Source of the DNA: JBFONV01 sp040779335
GTDB lineage: Bacteria > Pseudomonadota > Gammaproteobacteria > Enterobacterales > Alteromonadaceae
DNA length: 64,000 nt
Assembly: GCA_040779335.1 (NCBI GenBank)
Contig: JBFONV010000001.1
Location: 682,001 to 746,000 of the forward strand
Reading direction: 5' to 3'
Position numbers and translations under genes: made by a program. Positions 43,438 through 51,728 of the stretch are shown here, in pieces (the stretch's first letter is position 1; the number at the start of each line of letters is the position of its first letter). Under the pieces are notes generated by a model. The model was not told where the DNA came from and made no database searches. It saw only the letters and a list, made by a program, of their open reading frames with translations.

Positions 43438-45615
43438 TTAATGGCTTAGCGTTTGTTTTTTTAACCGTCTAAATTGGTGAAGTACGGGTTCGGTATAACC
43501 GCTAGGCTGCTCACGTCCTAAAAATACTAGTTGGCAGGCTGCTTGAAAAGCAATGTTAGACTCGAAATCCGTGGCCATTGCTTGGTAATTAGGATCATCA
43601 CTATTTTGCTGATCTACCACTTTAGCCATCTTTTTCATGCTGGTTAATATTTGCTCTTTCGTACATATTCCGTGGTATAGCCAATTTGTCATATGCTGAC
43701 TTGAAATTCTTAGGGTTGCTCTGTCTTCCATTAGGCCAACATTGTTTATATCAGGGACTTTAGAACAACCTATGCCTTGATCTACCCAACGCACTACGTA
43801 GCCTAATATGCCTTGCGCATTATTATCAAGTTCATCAATAATTTCTTGTTCGCTCCAGTTAGGTTTATCGACAACAGGGAAGGTTAGAATATCGTCAATA
43901 TCTGCCGGTGCTCTTTTCGCAAGTATTTTTTGTTGTTCAAAAACATTCACTTGATGATAATGTAGTGCATGTAAGGTTGCAGCGGTAGGGGATGGCACCC
44001 AAGCGGTATTCGCTCCAGCTTTTACATGATCTATTTTACTTGCTAGCATGTTGGCCATTTGATCTGGAATAGGCCACATGCCTTTGCCTATTTGGGCTTT
44101 ACCGCTTAAACCACAGGCAAGACCTACATCAACGTTATTGTTTTCGTAAGCACTGATCCAAGGGGTATTTTTTATTTCATTTTTACGCGCCATTGGGCCA
44201 GCTTCCATCGAAGTATGAATTTCGTCGCCGGTGCGGTCTAAAAAGCCAGTATTAATAAACACCACGCGTTCTTTGGCTTCATATATACAGGCTTTTAAAT
44301 TAAGGCTTGTTCTGCGCTCTTCATCCATTATGCCCATCTTTATGGTGTTTTGTGGCAGCTGTAATGCCTGTTCAACCGATGAAAACAATTTGTTGGCAAA
44401 GGCAACTTCTTCTGGCCCATGCATTTTCGGTTTAACGATGTAAATAGATCCTTGTGTAGAGTTACGGTACTTCGCATGACCTTGCAGATCATGCAAAGCA
44501 ATTAAGCTGGTGATCATCGCATCCATAATGCCTTCTGGCACTTCGCGCCCTTGGGCATCTAAAATGGCATCGTTAGTCATTAAATGGCCGACGTTTCTAA
44601 CAAACATTAAACTACGGCCCTTTAACGTCATAGAGTTACCATCTAACATAGTGTATTGACGATCATCATTCATCGCGCGAGTAAATTGTTGATCGTTTTT
44701 CGTGATGCGCTCTTCTAATGTGCCTTTGTTCAGTCCTAACCAGTTTTTATAGGCAATGACTTTGTCTTCTGCATCTACCGCAGCAACCGAGTCTTCGCAG
44801 TCCATAATGGTTGTTAATGCCGCTTCAATAATAATATCGCTAACCCCGGCGATATCTGTTTTTGCAATAGCACTGGATTTATCAAAGACAATTTCAAAGT
44901 GTAAGCCTTGATGTTTAAATAACATTAACTCTGGCGCATGTTTATCGCCTTTGAACCCAACTAAAGATTCAGGACATTGAAGTGACGTGCTAGTTTTATC
45001 CTTTAAGGTGATAACGAGTTCATCATTATGCAAAGCATAAGTAATGGCATCTTGGTGAGAGCCTATTTTCAATGGCAGAGTTTCGTCCAACCAGTTTCGG
45101 GCGAATTGAATGACTTTATTGCCGCGAATAGGGTTATAACGATTACCTTGCTCTGCGCCTCCTTCTTCACTGATAACGTCTGTACCGTATAAAGCATCAT
45201 ATAAGCTGCCCCAACGTGCATTAACCGCATTCAGCGCAAATCTGGCATTCATTACCGGAACAACAAGTTGAGGGCCAGCTAAAGTTGCCAACTCAGGATC
45301 AACTTTGTCGGTGGTAATGGTAAAGTCTTTGTTATCTTCAACTAAGTAGCCTATCGACTTCAAAAACTCTTTGTACTTACCAAAGTCAAACTTTTCACCT
45401 TTGTTTGCTTTATGCCATTTATCAATTTGAGTTTGCATCTCATCTCGAATATTAAGTAAAGAGCGGTTTTCGTTACTTAACTCATCAATAATATCCGCAA
45501 ATTTTTGCCAAAAGTGCTCCGTAGACAAACCGGTTCCGGGTAAAACCTCTTGTTCAATAAAATGATGAAGGCATTGAGCTACCTGTATATTAGCTACCGA
45601 AATTCTGTGGTTCAT
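43438..45615 (-). CDS. glcB: Malate synthase G
   Basis: A 725-residue malate synthase of the monomeric G type (E. coli GlcB 723), condensing glyoxylate with acetyl-CoA to malate. The start at 45615 (MNHRISVANIQVAQ) is chosen by family length and a GTGAG site upstream; the frame extends to 45702. Conserved blocks are EEVLPGTGL, ARWGSLYDALYGTD, IMDCEDSVAAVDAEDK, NVGHLMTNDAILD, CGLSGKAQIGKGMWPIPDQM and the C-terminal YVVRWVDQGIGCSKVPDI. Together with the isocitrate lyase at 48.3 kb it completes the glyoxylate shunt. A LysR-type dyad lies about 255 bases upstream. Confidence 0.95.
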   Translation of the reverse strand: MNHRISVANIQVAQCLHHFIEQEVLPGTGLSTEHFWQKFADIIDELSNENRSLLNIRDEMQTQIDKWHKANKGEKFDFGKYKEFLKSIGYLVEDNKDFTITTDKVDPELATLAGPQLVVPVMNARFALNAVNARWGSLYDALYGTDVISEEGGAEQGNRYNPIRGNKVIQFARNWLDETLPLKIGSHQDAITYALHNDELVITLKDKTSTSLQCPESLVGFKGDKHAPELMLFKHQGLHFEIVFDKSSAIAKTDIAGVSDIIIEAALTTIMDCEDSVAAVDAEDKVIAYKNWLGLNKGTLEERITKNDQQFTRAMNDDRQYTMLDGNSMTLKGRSLMFVRNVGHLMTNDAILDAQGREVPEGIMDAMITSLIALHDLQGHAKYRNSTQGSIYIVKPKMHGPEEVAFANKLFSSVEQALQLPQNTIKMGIMDEERRTSLNLKACIYEAKERVVFINTGFLDRTGDEIHTSMEAGPMARKNEIKNTPWISAYENNNVDVGLACGLSGKAQIGKGMWPIPDQMANMLASKIDHVKAGANTAWVPSPTAATLHALHYHQVNVFEQQKILAKRAPADIDDILTFPVVDKPNWSEQEIIDELDNNAQGILGYVVRWVDQGIGCSKVPDINNVGLMEDRATLRISSQHMTNWLYHGICTKEQILTSMKKMAKVVDQQNSDDPNYQAMATDFESNIAFQAACQLVFLGREQPSGYTEPVLHQFRRLKKQTLSH

Positions 45616-45869
45616 ATCATGCTCACTTTTGTTGAAACTCAACTGGACATCGTCAGCTAAGCTATTAGTCATTCTTTTATAGGGAATGTATTGATATTGC
45701 ATAAAGGTTGCAATAGCTCAATAATAATTATCACCAATAGTGATAATGTCCCTCTGGTTATTGTTTATATGAATAGACTTGCATCCCCATGATAAATAAG
45801 TGTTTTTGTTTTGGTCGCGTCGCGTCGTTGCTACTAAAAATATAAATATTGGACTGATTGATATTTGTT

Positions 45870-45885
45870 ATTCATGCGGTGAATG
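45870..45885. promoter_or_regulatory. Putative LysR-type operator upstream of glcB
   Basis: ATTCATGCGGTGAATG: the dyad TTCA-N5-TGAA, which fits the LysR-family T-N11-A box. It differs at one base from the site at 48211 upstream of aceA. It lies between lrgB and glcB. Confidence 0.6.
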
Positions 45886-45907
45886 TATTTTTAAATAATA
45901 ATACTTT

Positions 45908-46615
45908 TTAACTATTTTCAAGCGCCATTACCAATAATGGAATTAAGGAAGGGCTGAGCACCGCGGTGATCACAGCAGAAATAATAAGGGAGAGTGAGCC
46001 ATAAGCACCATGCTCATAACTTATTTTACTGATGGTTGCCGTTCCTAAGGCATGACTGGCTGCACCGATAGCAAGTCCTTGCGCTTTCGCTGATTTTACA
46101 TTAATAAAGTTTAGCCAAGTTGGGCCTAATAGCGCGCCAAAAAGTCCGGCGAGTATAATGGCAAAGGCGGTAATAGAGCTGTTACCGTTGAGTTGTTCGG
46201 TAAGCGCGATGCCAATTGGCGTGGTGACAGATTTTAACGATAAGGACACCGCTATTTCTGGCAAATTAATCAGTAAGTTGCTCAGAAAAAAGCTGATGCT
46301 GATAACGATAATGACACCAAAAATAATCAGCGACATGATCACTTTAAATTGTTGCTTAATGGTTCTCAAATGCTGGTAAAGCGGAAAACCTAAGGCAACA
46401 ACGGCGGGTTCTAACAAACTGTGTAGCGGCAATGTTGCTTGGTAATATTGTGCAAACGATATATTTGCCCAAAGCATAACAGGGATGAGCGCGGCGATGC
46501 TTAACAGCATTGGATTTAACCAAATCGCCCCTATTTTACGTTGTGCCCAAGCAAAACTTTGATAAACCAATAAGGTTAAAGTGATCAACATCAGGGTATG
46601 AATGACATTAGACAT
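45908..46615 (-). CDS. lrgB: LrgB/CidB family membrane protein
   Basis: A 235-residue membrane protein with about six helices of the LrgB family (LLEPAVVALGFPLYQHLR, KSVTTPIGIALTEQL, IGAASHALGTATI). The start at 45908+707 (ATG 46615) gives a typical opening; a GTG at 46630 adds five residues and cannot be excluded. LrgAB was first described as holin-like, but the plastid homologue PLGG1 carries glycolate/glycerate and bacterial relatives carry pyruvate. Beside malate synthase G, a glycolate, glyoxylate or pyruvate transport role is plausible. lrgA lies 47 bases upstream. Confidence 0.85.
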   Translation of the reverse strand: MSNVIHTLMLITLTLLVYQSFAWAQRKIGAIWLNPMLLSIAALIPVMLWANISFAQYYQATLPLHSLLEPAVVALGFPLYQHLRTIKQQFKVIMSLIIFGVIIVISISFFLSNLLINLPEIAVSLSLKSVTTPIGIALTEQLNGNSSITAFAIILAGLFGALLGPTWLNFINVKSAKAQGLAIGAASHALGTATISKISYEHGAYGSLSLIISAVITAVLSPSLIPLLVMALENS

Positions 46616-46662
46616 GGCAGATATAAACACTCTTTGGTTTTACGGCCGCTGGTGTTTTGAGG

Positions 46663-47052
46663 TTATTTTTCATACTTAACCTCACCATTTTTTCGTAAAG
46701 CGAAATGTTCGTAGCTTAGGCCTACTGTGGTAAGCAAAGCAAAGGTGCTGATAAATATAATGGCGACAATGGACAAGCCAAATTGTTTGATCAACTCAAA
46801 ATGGTTGATAATGCCAACCCCTGCGGGAACAAAGCACACGCCCATGTGTTGAATGATCCAAGCAACCGTATTTTTTATTTTATCGGCGCTGACAATATTG
46901 GTATGCAGGACTAAACTAAAAAGTATCATGCCATAAAGGCTCCCTGGCAGGCCACCAGCAGTGGCGCTGACAAATTTACCGAGATAAAGACAGCAAAAAA
47001 TAACGCCAACACTGTAGGCGGGATCTATTATTGAGCGCAGTGGTTTCATCAT
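46663..47052 (-). CDS. lrgA: LrgA/CidA family membrane protein
   Basis: A 129-residue membrane protein with four predicted helices and the family motifs GGLPGSLYGMILF (about 33-45) and CFVPAGVGIINHFELI (about 72-87). It is the partner of LrgB, together forming a two-component permease fused in plants. It starts 24 bases after the LysR gene ends, so LysR-LrgA-LrgB form one transcript. Confidence 0.85.
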   Translation of the reverse strand: MMKPLRSIIDPAYSVGVIFCCLYLGKFVSATAGGLPGSLYGMILFSLVLHTNIVSADKIKNTVAWIIQHMGVCFVPAGVGIINHFELIKQFGLSIVAIIFISTFALLTTVGLSYEHFALRKNGEVKYEK

Positions 47053-47076
47053 TATAAAATTGCCCTCTAGCGCTCT

Positions 47077-48012
47077 TTAATTGTTTTTAGCTGCTTCAAT
47101 GACAAGTTGCCTAAACCAAATATGACTCGCATCATGATGCAGTAAAGGGCTCCAGATCATTTTTAACTCGATATCAGGTATTTCAAATGGAGGCTTTAAA
47201 ATAGTGTAGTTGCTGTCATTTTTATGCAGCATTGCCGCTTTTGTTGGCAATGTTGCAATCAAATCATCTTCATAAGCGAGTTGCATCGCAACATGATAAT
47301 TACGTGTAAACACTTTAATATCACGTTTTTTACCAAGTCTTGCTAGCGCCTCATCAACCCAACCCAGTTTTTGTACATCCTTTGGATCCATACCAACACC
47401 GACACCAAAGCCCGTTTTCGATACCCAAACGTGCTTTGCAGACAGATAACTATTGAGGTTGAATTTGGAAACAACAGGGTTGTCGGCACTTAATAAACAG
47501 GCGAAGGAGTCGCGCCAAATGGTTTTTTGATGAAATGATTGCGGTAATTCATCAAAGCGGTTAATAGCCATATCAATTTTACCCGCTTCAACGTCATGAA
47601 AATTAACATCACTGGGGGTCATAATATCTATGGTGACGTTAGGGGCTATTTGATTGATACGTTTAAGTAGGTTAGGCAATAAGGTAGAGGCGGCGTAATC
47701 GCTGGCCATAATACGAAACACCCGTTGACTGTTTTTTTCGTTGAACTCTTCTTCACCTTGCAGTGCTTCTTCTAATTCCAATAATATTTTTCGAATAGTT
47801 GGTGCTAAAGCTCGCGCTCTTTCTGTAGGTACCATGCCATCAGAGGTTCTCACCAAAATAGGATCACTAAATAAAGTTCTGAGCCGTTTTAATCCGTTAC
47901 TCATAGCGGGCTGGGTAATGTTTAATTGTCCTGCGGCTCGGGTAACATTTTTTTCTCTTAACAATACGTCAAGATAGATTAATAAGTTCAAATCAATTTT
48001 AGATATATTCAT
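47077..48012 (-). CDS. LysR-family regulator, probable controller of the glyoxylate genes
   Basis: A 311-residue LysR-type regulator. The N-terminal helix-turn-helix is NVTRAAGQLNITQPAMSNGLKRLR in family form, followed by a periplasmic-binding-like effector domain (about 90-300). The start at 48012 (MNISKIDLNLLIYLDVLL) matches family length; the frame runs to 48081. It is divergent from isocitrate lyase and leads the lrgA-lrgB(-glcB) strand, the usual position for a regulator of its neighbours. The shared dyads at 48211 and 45870 are good candidates for its binding sites. Confidence 0.9.
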   Translation of the reverse strand: MNISKIDLNLLIYLDVLLREKNVTRAAGQLNITQPAMSNGLKRLRTLFSDPILVRTSDGMVPTERARALAPTIRKILLELEEALQGEEEFNEKNSQRVFRIMASDYAASTLLPNLLKRINQIAPNVTIDIMTPSDVNFHDVEAGKIDMAINRFDELPQSFHQKTIWRDSFACLLSADNPVVSKFNLNSYLSAKHVWVSKTGFGVGVGMDPKDVQKLGWVDEALARLGKKRDIKVFTRNYHVAMQLAYEDDLIATLPTKAAMLHKNDSNYTILKPPFEIPDIELKMIWSPLLHHDASHIWFRQLVIEAAKNN

Positions 48013-48210
48013 AGTTATGATGTTTTCCCAAGAAAATATAATTGAAATAAATACTATTACTTGGCGTGCAAAGCAAGTCAATTATTAACATGTAGCGATA
48101 TTTCTCTTATCAGTAGGCTGGATAAGGGAAAGTGTACCTTTTTACATCTTATTGTATTTTAAGTTATTTACAGTGAAGCGCCTTTTCAATGATATTAAAA
48201 CCATCCATTC

Positions 48211-48226
48211 ATTCATGCTGTGAATG
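48211..48226. promoter_or_regulatory. Putative LysR-type operator upstream of aceA
   Basis: ATTCATGCTGTGAATG, 15 of 16 bases identical to the glcB-side site. It is embedded in a wider dyad, CCATTCA...TGAATGG (48205-48227). It lies 119 bases before the aceA ATG, in the divergent region shared with the LysR gene. The rest of the 332-base gap shows nothing else certain. Confidence 0.65.
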
Positions 48227-48344
48227 GCCGTAATAATAAATATATATTTTAAAAATGTTAGAGTAATGAACTAACATAAGTTTTGTTCAGTGTGACAACT
48301 TTCATAGCGGGTTACACAATAATTACTTAACTGGAGAGAGTGAT

Positions 48345-49937
48345 ATGTCAAATTATCAAAGTGCTATTGAGGCTGTTACGGCCATTAAAGAAAAAGCCGG
48401 TAGTTCATGGAATGCTATCAATCCTGAGTATGTTGCTCGTATGCGTACGCAGAATCAATTTAAGCACGGTATCGACATTGCAAAATACACAGCAGATATT
48501 ATGCGTCGTGATATGGATGCTTATGATGCTGATAGCAGTAAATACACTCAATCTTTAGGTTGTTGGCATGGTTTTATTGGCCAACAAAAAATGATCTCTA
48601 TTAAGAAACATTTCAATAGTACCGATCGTCGTTACTTGTATCTTTCTGGTTGGATGGTTGCAGCACTTCGCAGTGAATTTGGTCCATTACCCGACCAATC
48701 TATGCACGAGAAAACCTCGGTAGCAAGTTTGATCGGCGAGTTATATACATTTCTTCGCCAAGCGGACGCCAGAGAGTTAGGTGGCTTGTTCCGCCAGCTT
48801 GATGCTGCTCGAGATGCTGATGACATGGCAAAGGCCAAAGAAATTCAGTTTCAAATTGATAATCACGTTACCCATGTTGTTCCTATTATTGCTGATATTG
48901 ATGCGGGTTTTGGTAATGCTGAAGCGACCTATTTAATGGCCAAACAAATGATTGAAGCCGGTGCTTGTTGTATTCAAATAGAAAACCAAGTATCTGACGA
49001 AAAACAATGTGGTCACCAAGACGGTAAAGTTACTGTACCTCACGAAGATTTTCTGGCAAAAATTCGTGCCGTTCGTTATGCGTTTTTAGAATTAGGTGTC
49101 GACAATGGCGTTATCGTTGCTCGTACCGATTCATTAGGTGCTGGGCTAACTAAGCAAATCGCGGTAACAAAAGAGCCGGGTGATTTGGGTGATCAATACA
49201 ACTCGTTTTTAGATTGTGATGAAGTAACCGCCGACGAATTGGGTAATGGCGATGTTGTTATTAAACAAAATGGCAAATTGGTACGCCCGAAACGTTTACC
49301 GAGTAACTTGTTCCAATTTAAAAAAGGCACTGGTGAAGCTCGTTGCGTACTTGATTGTATTACTTCATTGCAAAATGGCGCGGACCTTATTTGGATAGAA
49401 ACTGAAAAACCACATATCGGTCAAATCGGTGGCATGGTTAACGCTATTCGTGAAGTCGTTCCTAATGCAAAATTAGTTTATAACAATTCACCGTCATTTA
49501 ACTGGACTTTGAATTTCCGTCAACAAGTGTTCGATGCCATGGTTGAAGCTGGTCAAGACGTATCCGCTTATGATCGTGAAAACCTGATGAGTGTTGAATA
49601 CGATGAGACTGAATTATCAGCATTGGCAGACGAAAAAATTAGAACTTTCCAAGCGGATGCGGCGCGCGAAGCAGGTATATTCCATCATCTAATTACCTTA
49701 CCAACGTATCACACTGCCGCGTTGTCAACCGACAACTTAGCGAAAGAATACTTTGGCGATCAAGGAATGTTAGGTTATGTCGCGGGTGTACAACGTAAAG
49801 AAATTCGTCAAGGTATCGCCTGTGTTAAACATCAAAACATGGCGGGTTCAGACATCGGTGATGATCATAAAGAATACTTTGCGGGTGAGGCTGCGTTAAA
49901 AGCTTCAGGTAAAGATAATACTATGAACCAATTCTAG
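48345..49937 (+). CDS. aceA: Isocitrate lyase (long, 530-residue type)
   Basis: A 530-residue isocitrate lyase that splits isocitrate into glyoxylate and succinate. It is longer than the E. coli enzyme (434) and resembles the long form of Pseudomonas and marine gammaproteobacteria. The catalytic loop reads DEKQCGHQDGK (Cys near 224); other conserved parts are CWHGFIGQQKM, IADIDAGFGNAEATY, ARTDSLGA and YNNSPSFNWT. The ATG has GGAGAG 6-8 bases upstream. The final 143 bases plus 17 bases past the stop recur almost identically at 51.1 kb. Confidence 0.95.
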   Translation: MSNYQSAIEAVTAIKEKAGSSWNAINPEYVARMRTQNQFKHGIDIAKYTADIMRRDMDAYDADSSKYTQSLGCWHGFIGQQKMISIKKHFNSTDRRYLYLSGWMVAALRSEFGPLPDQSMHEKTSVASLIGELYTFLRQADARELGGLFRQLDAARDADDMAKAKEIQFQIDNHVTHVVPIIADIDAGFGNAEATYLMAKQMIEAGACCIQIENQVSDEKQCGHQDGKVTVPHEDFLAKIRAVRYAFLELGVDNGVIVARTDSLGAGLTKQIAVTKEPGDLGDQYNSFLDCDEVTADELGNGDVVIKQNGKLVRPKRLPSNLFQFKKGTGEARCVLDCITSLQNGADLIWIETEKPHIGQIGGMVNAIREVVPNAKLVYNNSPSFNWTLNFRQQVFDAMVEAGQDVSAYDRENLMSVEYDETELSALADEKIRTFQADAAREAGIFHHLITLPTYHTAALSTDNLAKEYFGDQGMLGYVAGVQRKEIRQGIACVKHQNMAGSDIGDDHKEYFAGEAALKASGKDNTMNQF

Positions 49938-49954
49938 TAACGTTCAATAAGACT
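49795..49954 (+). repeat. aceA 3'-end direct repeat, copy 1
   Basis: The 3' end of aceA and 17 bases past its stop; pairs with 51079-51238 at 154 of 160 positions (counted by eye). Confidence 0.92.
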
Positions 49955-49976
49955 TTTTAGTACTCTAGAAAAGTTG

Positions 49977-50012
49977 TAAAGGCCAGTAACCCAACCTACT
50001 GGCCTTTTTTAT
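49977..50012 (+). terminator. Terminator after aceA
   Basis: Stem AAAGGCCAGTA / TACTGGCCTTT with a 9-base loop, then a T-run. Confidence 0.88.
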
Positions 50013-50095
50013 TGCCTATCTCAATGTTTGACTGAAACTATTGATATGTTTATCGGCAATGTTCTAGTTACAAAGCTAAATTTGAAATGGCCTGA

Positions 50096-50863
50096 TTACT
50101 TCTGGCTTACCCATATGCTGTCCTTCATTTCATTTAGCGATTTTTCGTTGCACGCCACGTTTTGATCACATGAAATATTTGGAATTCGGGTGCCTGTTGA
50201 TTTAACGCGCTTTCTAAACCCTGCCAACATGTGGTCAAGTGTTGAATTTCTATGCATTGCCGTAACCGTTATAACTTCTATATTATCAGATGCTGCCATG
50301 TCGTAATTCTCTAACGGATTTGCCTCAAGGGCTTGATGTAATAATGGTAAATTATTCAAATTAAAGCTTTCAACCTGCTGTGTTTGCTTGAGCCAGCTAG
50401 CGGTTTTTTTGGGGTGGCTTTCGTAAACCATCGTTAACCAGGTATCTGCTTGATCGTACTTTTGTTTAGCAAAATAACTTTGTCCCAATAAAAAAGCGGC
50501 ATTTGGTTGGCCTTTTCTAGATGCCCGCTTTAACCATTTTATGCCATCGTCAAAGTTATAAAGTTCCTTGTCAGTAAGTAGTAGTAATCCCGCTTGATAC
50601 TCTGCTTCGCGCACGCCTCTCATGCCTGCCTTTTTATAAAAGTTTAGAGCTCTAGCTTTATCAATCTCAGTGCCAAAACCATAATGGAAAAACTTCCCTA
50701 AATTATACATGGCATTTTTATGTCCCCGGTGTGAGGCTTTTTTAAATGATTGAAAATAGCTAACACATTCACTTGTCATGCACTTTGTAATTTCAATTGC
50801 AGAGGTATTAAAGGCTAAAATCAAAGTACCTATTGTTATTATTTTTGCTATTTTAGTTAACAT
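50096..50863 (-). CDS. Exported Sel1-repeat protein
   Basis: A 255-residue exported protein with a signal peptide (MLTKIAKIITIGTLILAFNTSA) and about three to four Sel1-like repeats. These are KNAMYNLGKFFHYGFGTEID, REAEYQAGLLLLTDKE and PNAAFLLGQSYFAKQKYDQA, within residues 45-150. The C-terminal third is not recognised and carries two Cys pairs. Sel1 repeats make alpha-solenoids for protein binding. AAGGA before the ATG supports the start. The gene sits between two copies of the aceA 3' end, hinting at a transferred segment. Confidence 0.8.
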   Translation of the reverse strand: MLTKIAKIITIGTLILAFNTSAIEITKCMTSECVSYFQSFKKASHRGHKNAMYNLGKFFHYGFGTEIDKARALNFYKKAGMRGVREAEYQAGLLLLTDKELYNFDDGIKWLKRASRKGQPNAAFLLGQSYFAKQKYDQADTWLTMVYESHPKKTASWLKQTQQVESFNLNNLPLLHQALEANPLENYDMAASDNIEVITVTAMHRNSTLDHMLAGFRKRVKSTGTRIPNISCDQNVACNEKSLNEMKDSIWVSQK

Positions 50864-51078
50864 ATAATTTCCTTATTATTGATTTATTGTTGTACGATTT
50901 CTTACCACGTTACATAAAATATATCTGTTGTACAACACCTTTCGTACTTCATGTTTGGCGTGAATATTAGCTTGTTGAATTTTGTTTTGGTAAAAAGCAC
51001 ACCAGCATAACGGTTTATTTGGTAAATATAAGTAGAATAATTAGTAGCCAATTGTGAGGTGAATATGAGCACTATTTT
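50864..51078. other. Intergenic region upstream of the Sel1 gene
   Basis: 215 AT-rich bases containing the Sel1 gene promoter region. At its end GAGGTGAAT precedes an ATG at 51065 whose frame runs straight into the aceA remnant out of frame and stops after 15 codons. It may be the 5' end of a gene cut by the rearrangement. Confidence 0.4.
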
Positions 51079-51238
51079 GTTAAGAAATTCGTCAAGGTAT
51101 CGCCTGTTTTAAACATCAAAATATGGCGGGTTCAGATATTGGTGATGATCATAAAGAATACTTTGCGGGTGAGGCTGCGTTAAAAGCTTCAGGTAAAGAT
51201 AATACCATGAACCAATTCTAGTAACGTTCAATAAGACT
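51079..51238 (+). pseudogene. aceA 3'-end remnant (direct repeat, copy 2)
   Basis: A fragment matching the last 48 codons of aceA and 17 bases of its 3' flank, 154 of 160 identical. In the aceA frame the first lysine codon has become TAA. The other coding differences are one V-to-F change and four synonymous third-position changes (AAC/AAT, GAC/GAT, ATC/ATT, ACT/ACC). Homology stops abruptly at both ends. The synonymous pattern suggests that this copy came from a functional aceA allele of another lineage rather than decaying in place. Confidence 0.9.
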
Positions 51239-51728
51239 CTATTAACTATTCGTCGACAAGCAAGTCGTAGTTTTCGATTGCAGAGTATCGAAACGCTCTC
51301 TAAATAAAGGCCATAGCTATGCTATGTCGCCTAAAATTTGTCAATTGATTAAATTGCATTTGACGGTGCATGAGTGGGATGTTGATTCTACGTCAGTCGC
51401 TGATATTCTGCGTTAATAGTACCGTGGTCATGCATGCTTAAAATGCTAACGAGCATTACCTATGAAAACTATCTCCTATTAAAACTATTTCTTATAAATA
51501 CCATTTTCACTAAAAACTATAACACTATGAAAATCAATGAGTGAGCTTTTATCTGTACTTTTATTGTACAAATAACTCGCTAATCAATATATATCTACTA
51601 GAGTTTAGTCGACCCTATCTCGTAATGTGGTAGTACGTTTGTTGTAGTTTTGTCATTGCAAAACATTAAATGTCACTTATTCGAGCGCTTTTCAGTTTAC
51701 TTATGAACTGATGCTCATGGAGAGAAAA
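51239..51728. other. Non-coding region before the large secreted protein gene
   Basis: 490 AT-rich bases with no convincing gene. A short plus-strand frame ends at about 51306 (…SIETLSK-type C-terminus), which could be another gene remnant but is unsupported. The promoter of the gene at 51729 must lie here. Confidence 0.35.

Noticed and set aside
51650..51676. TTGTCAT and ATGTCAC before the large secreted protein gene, considered as a Pho box
   Set aside because: The units are 20 bases apart, not 11 or 22, and lack a second adjacent unit.
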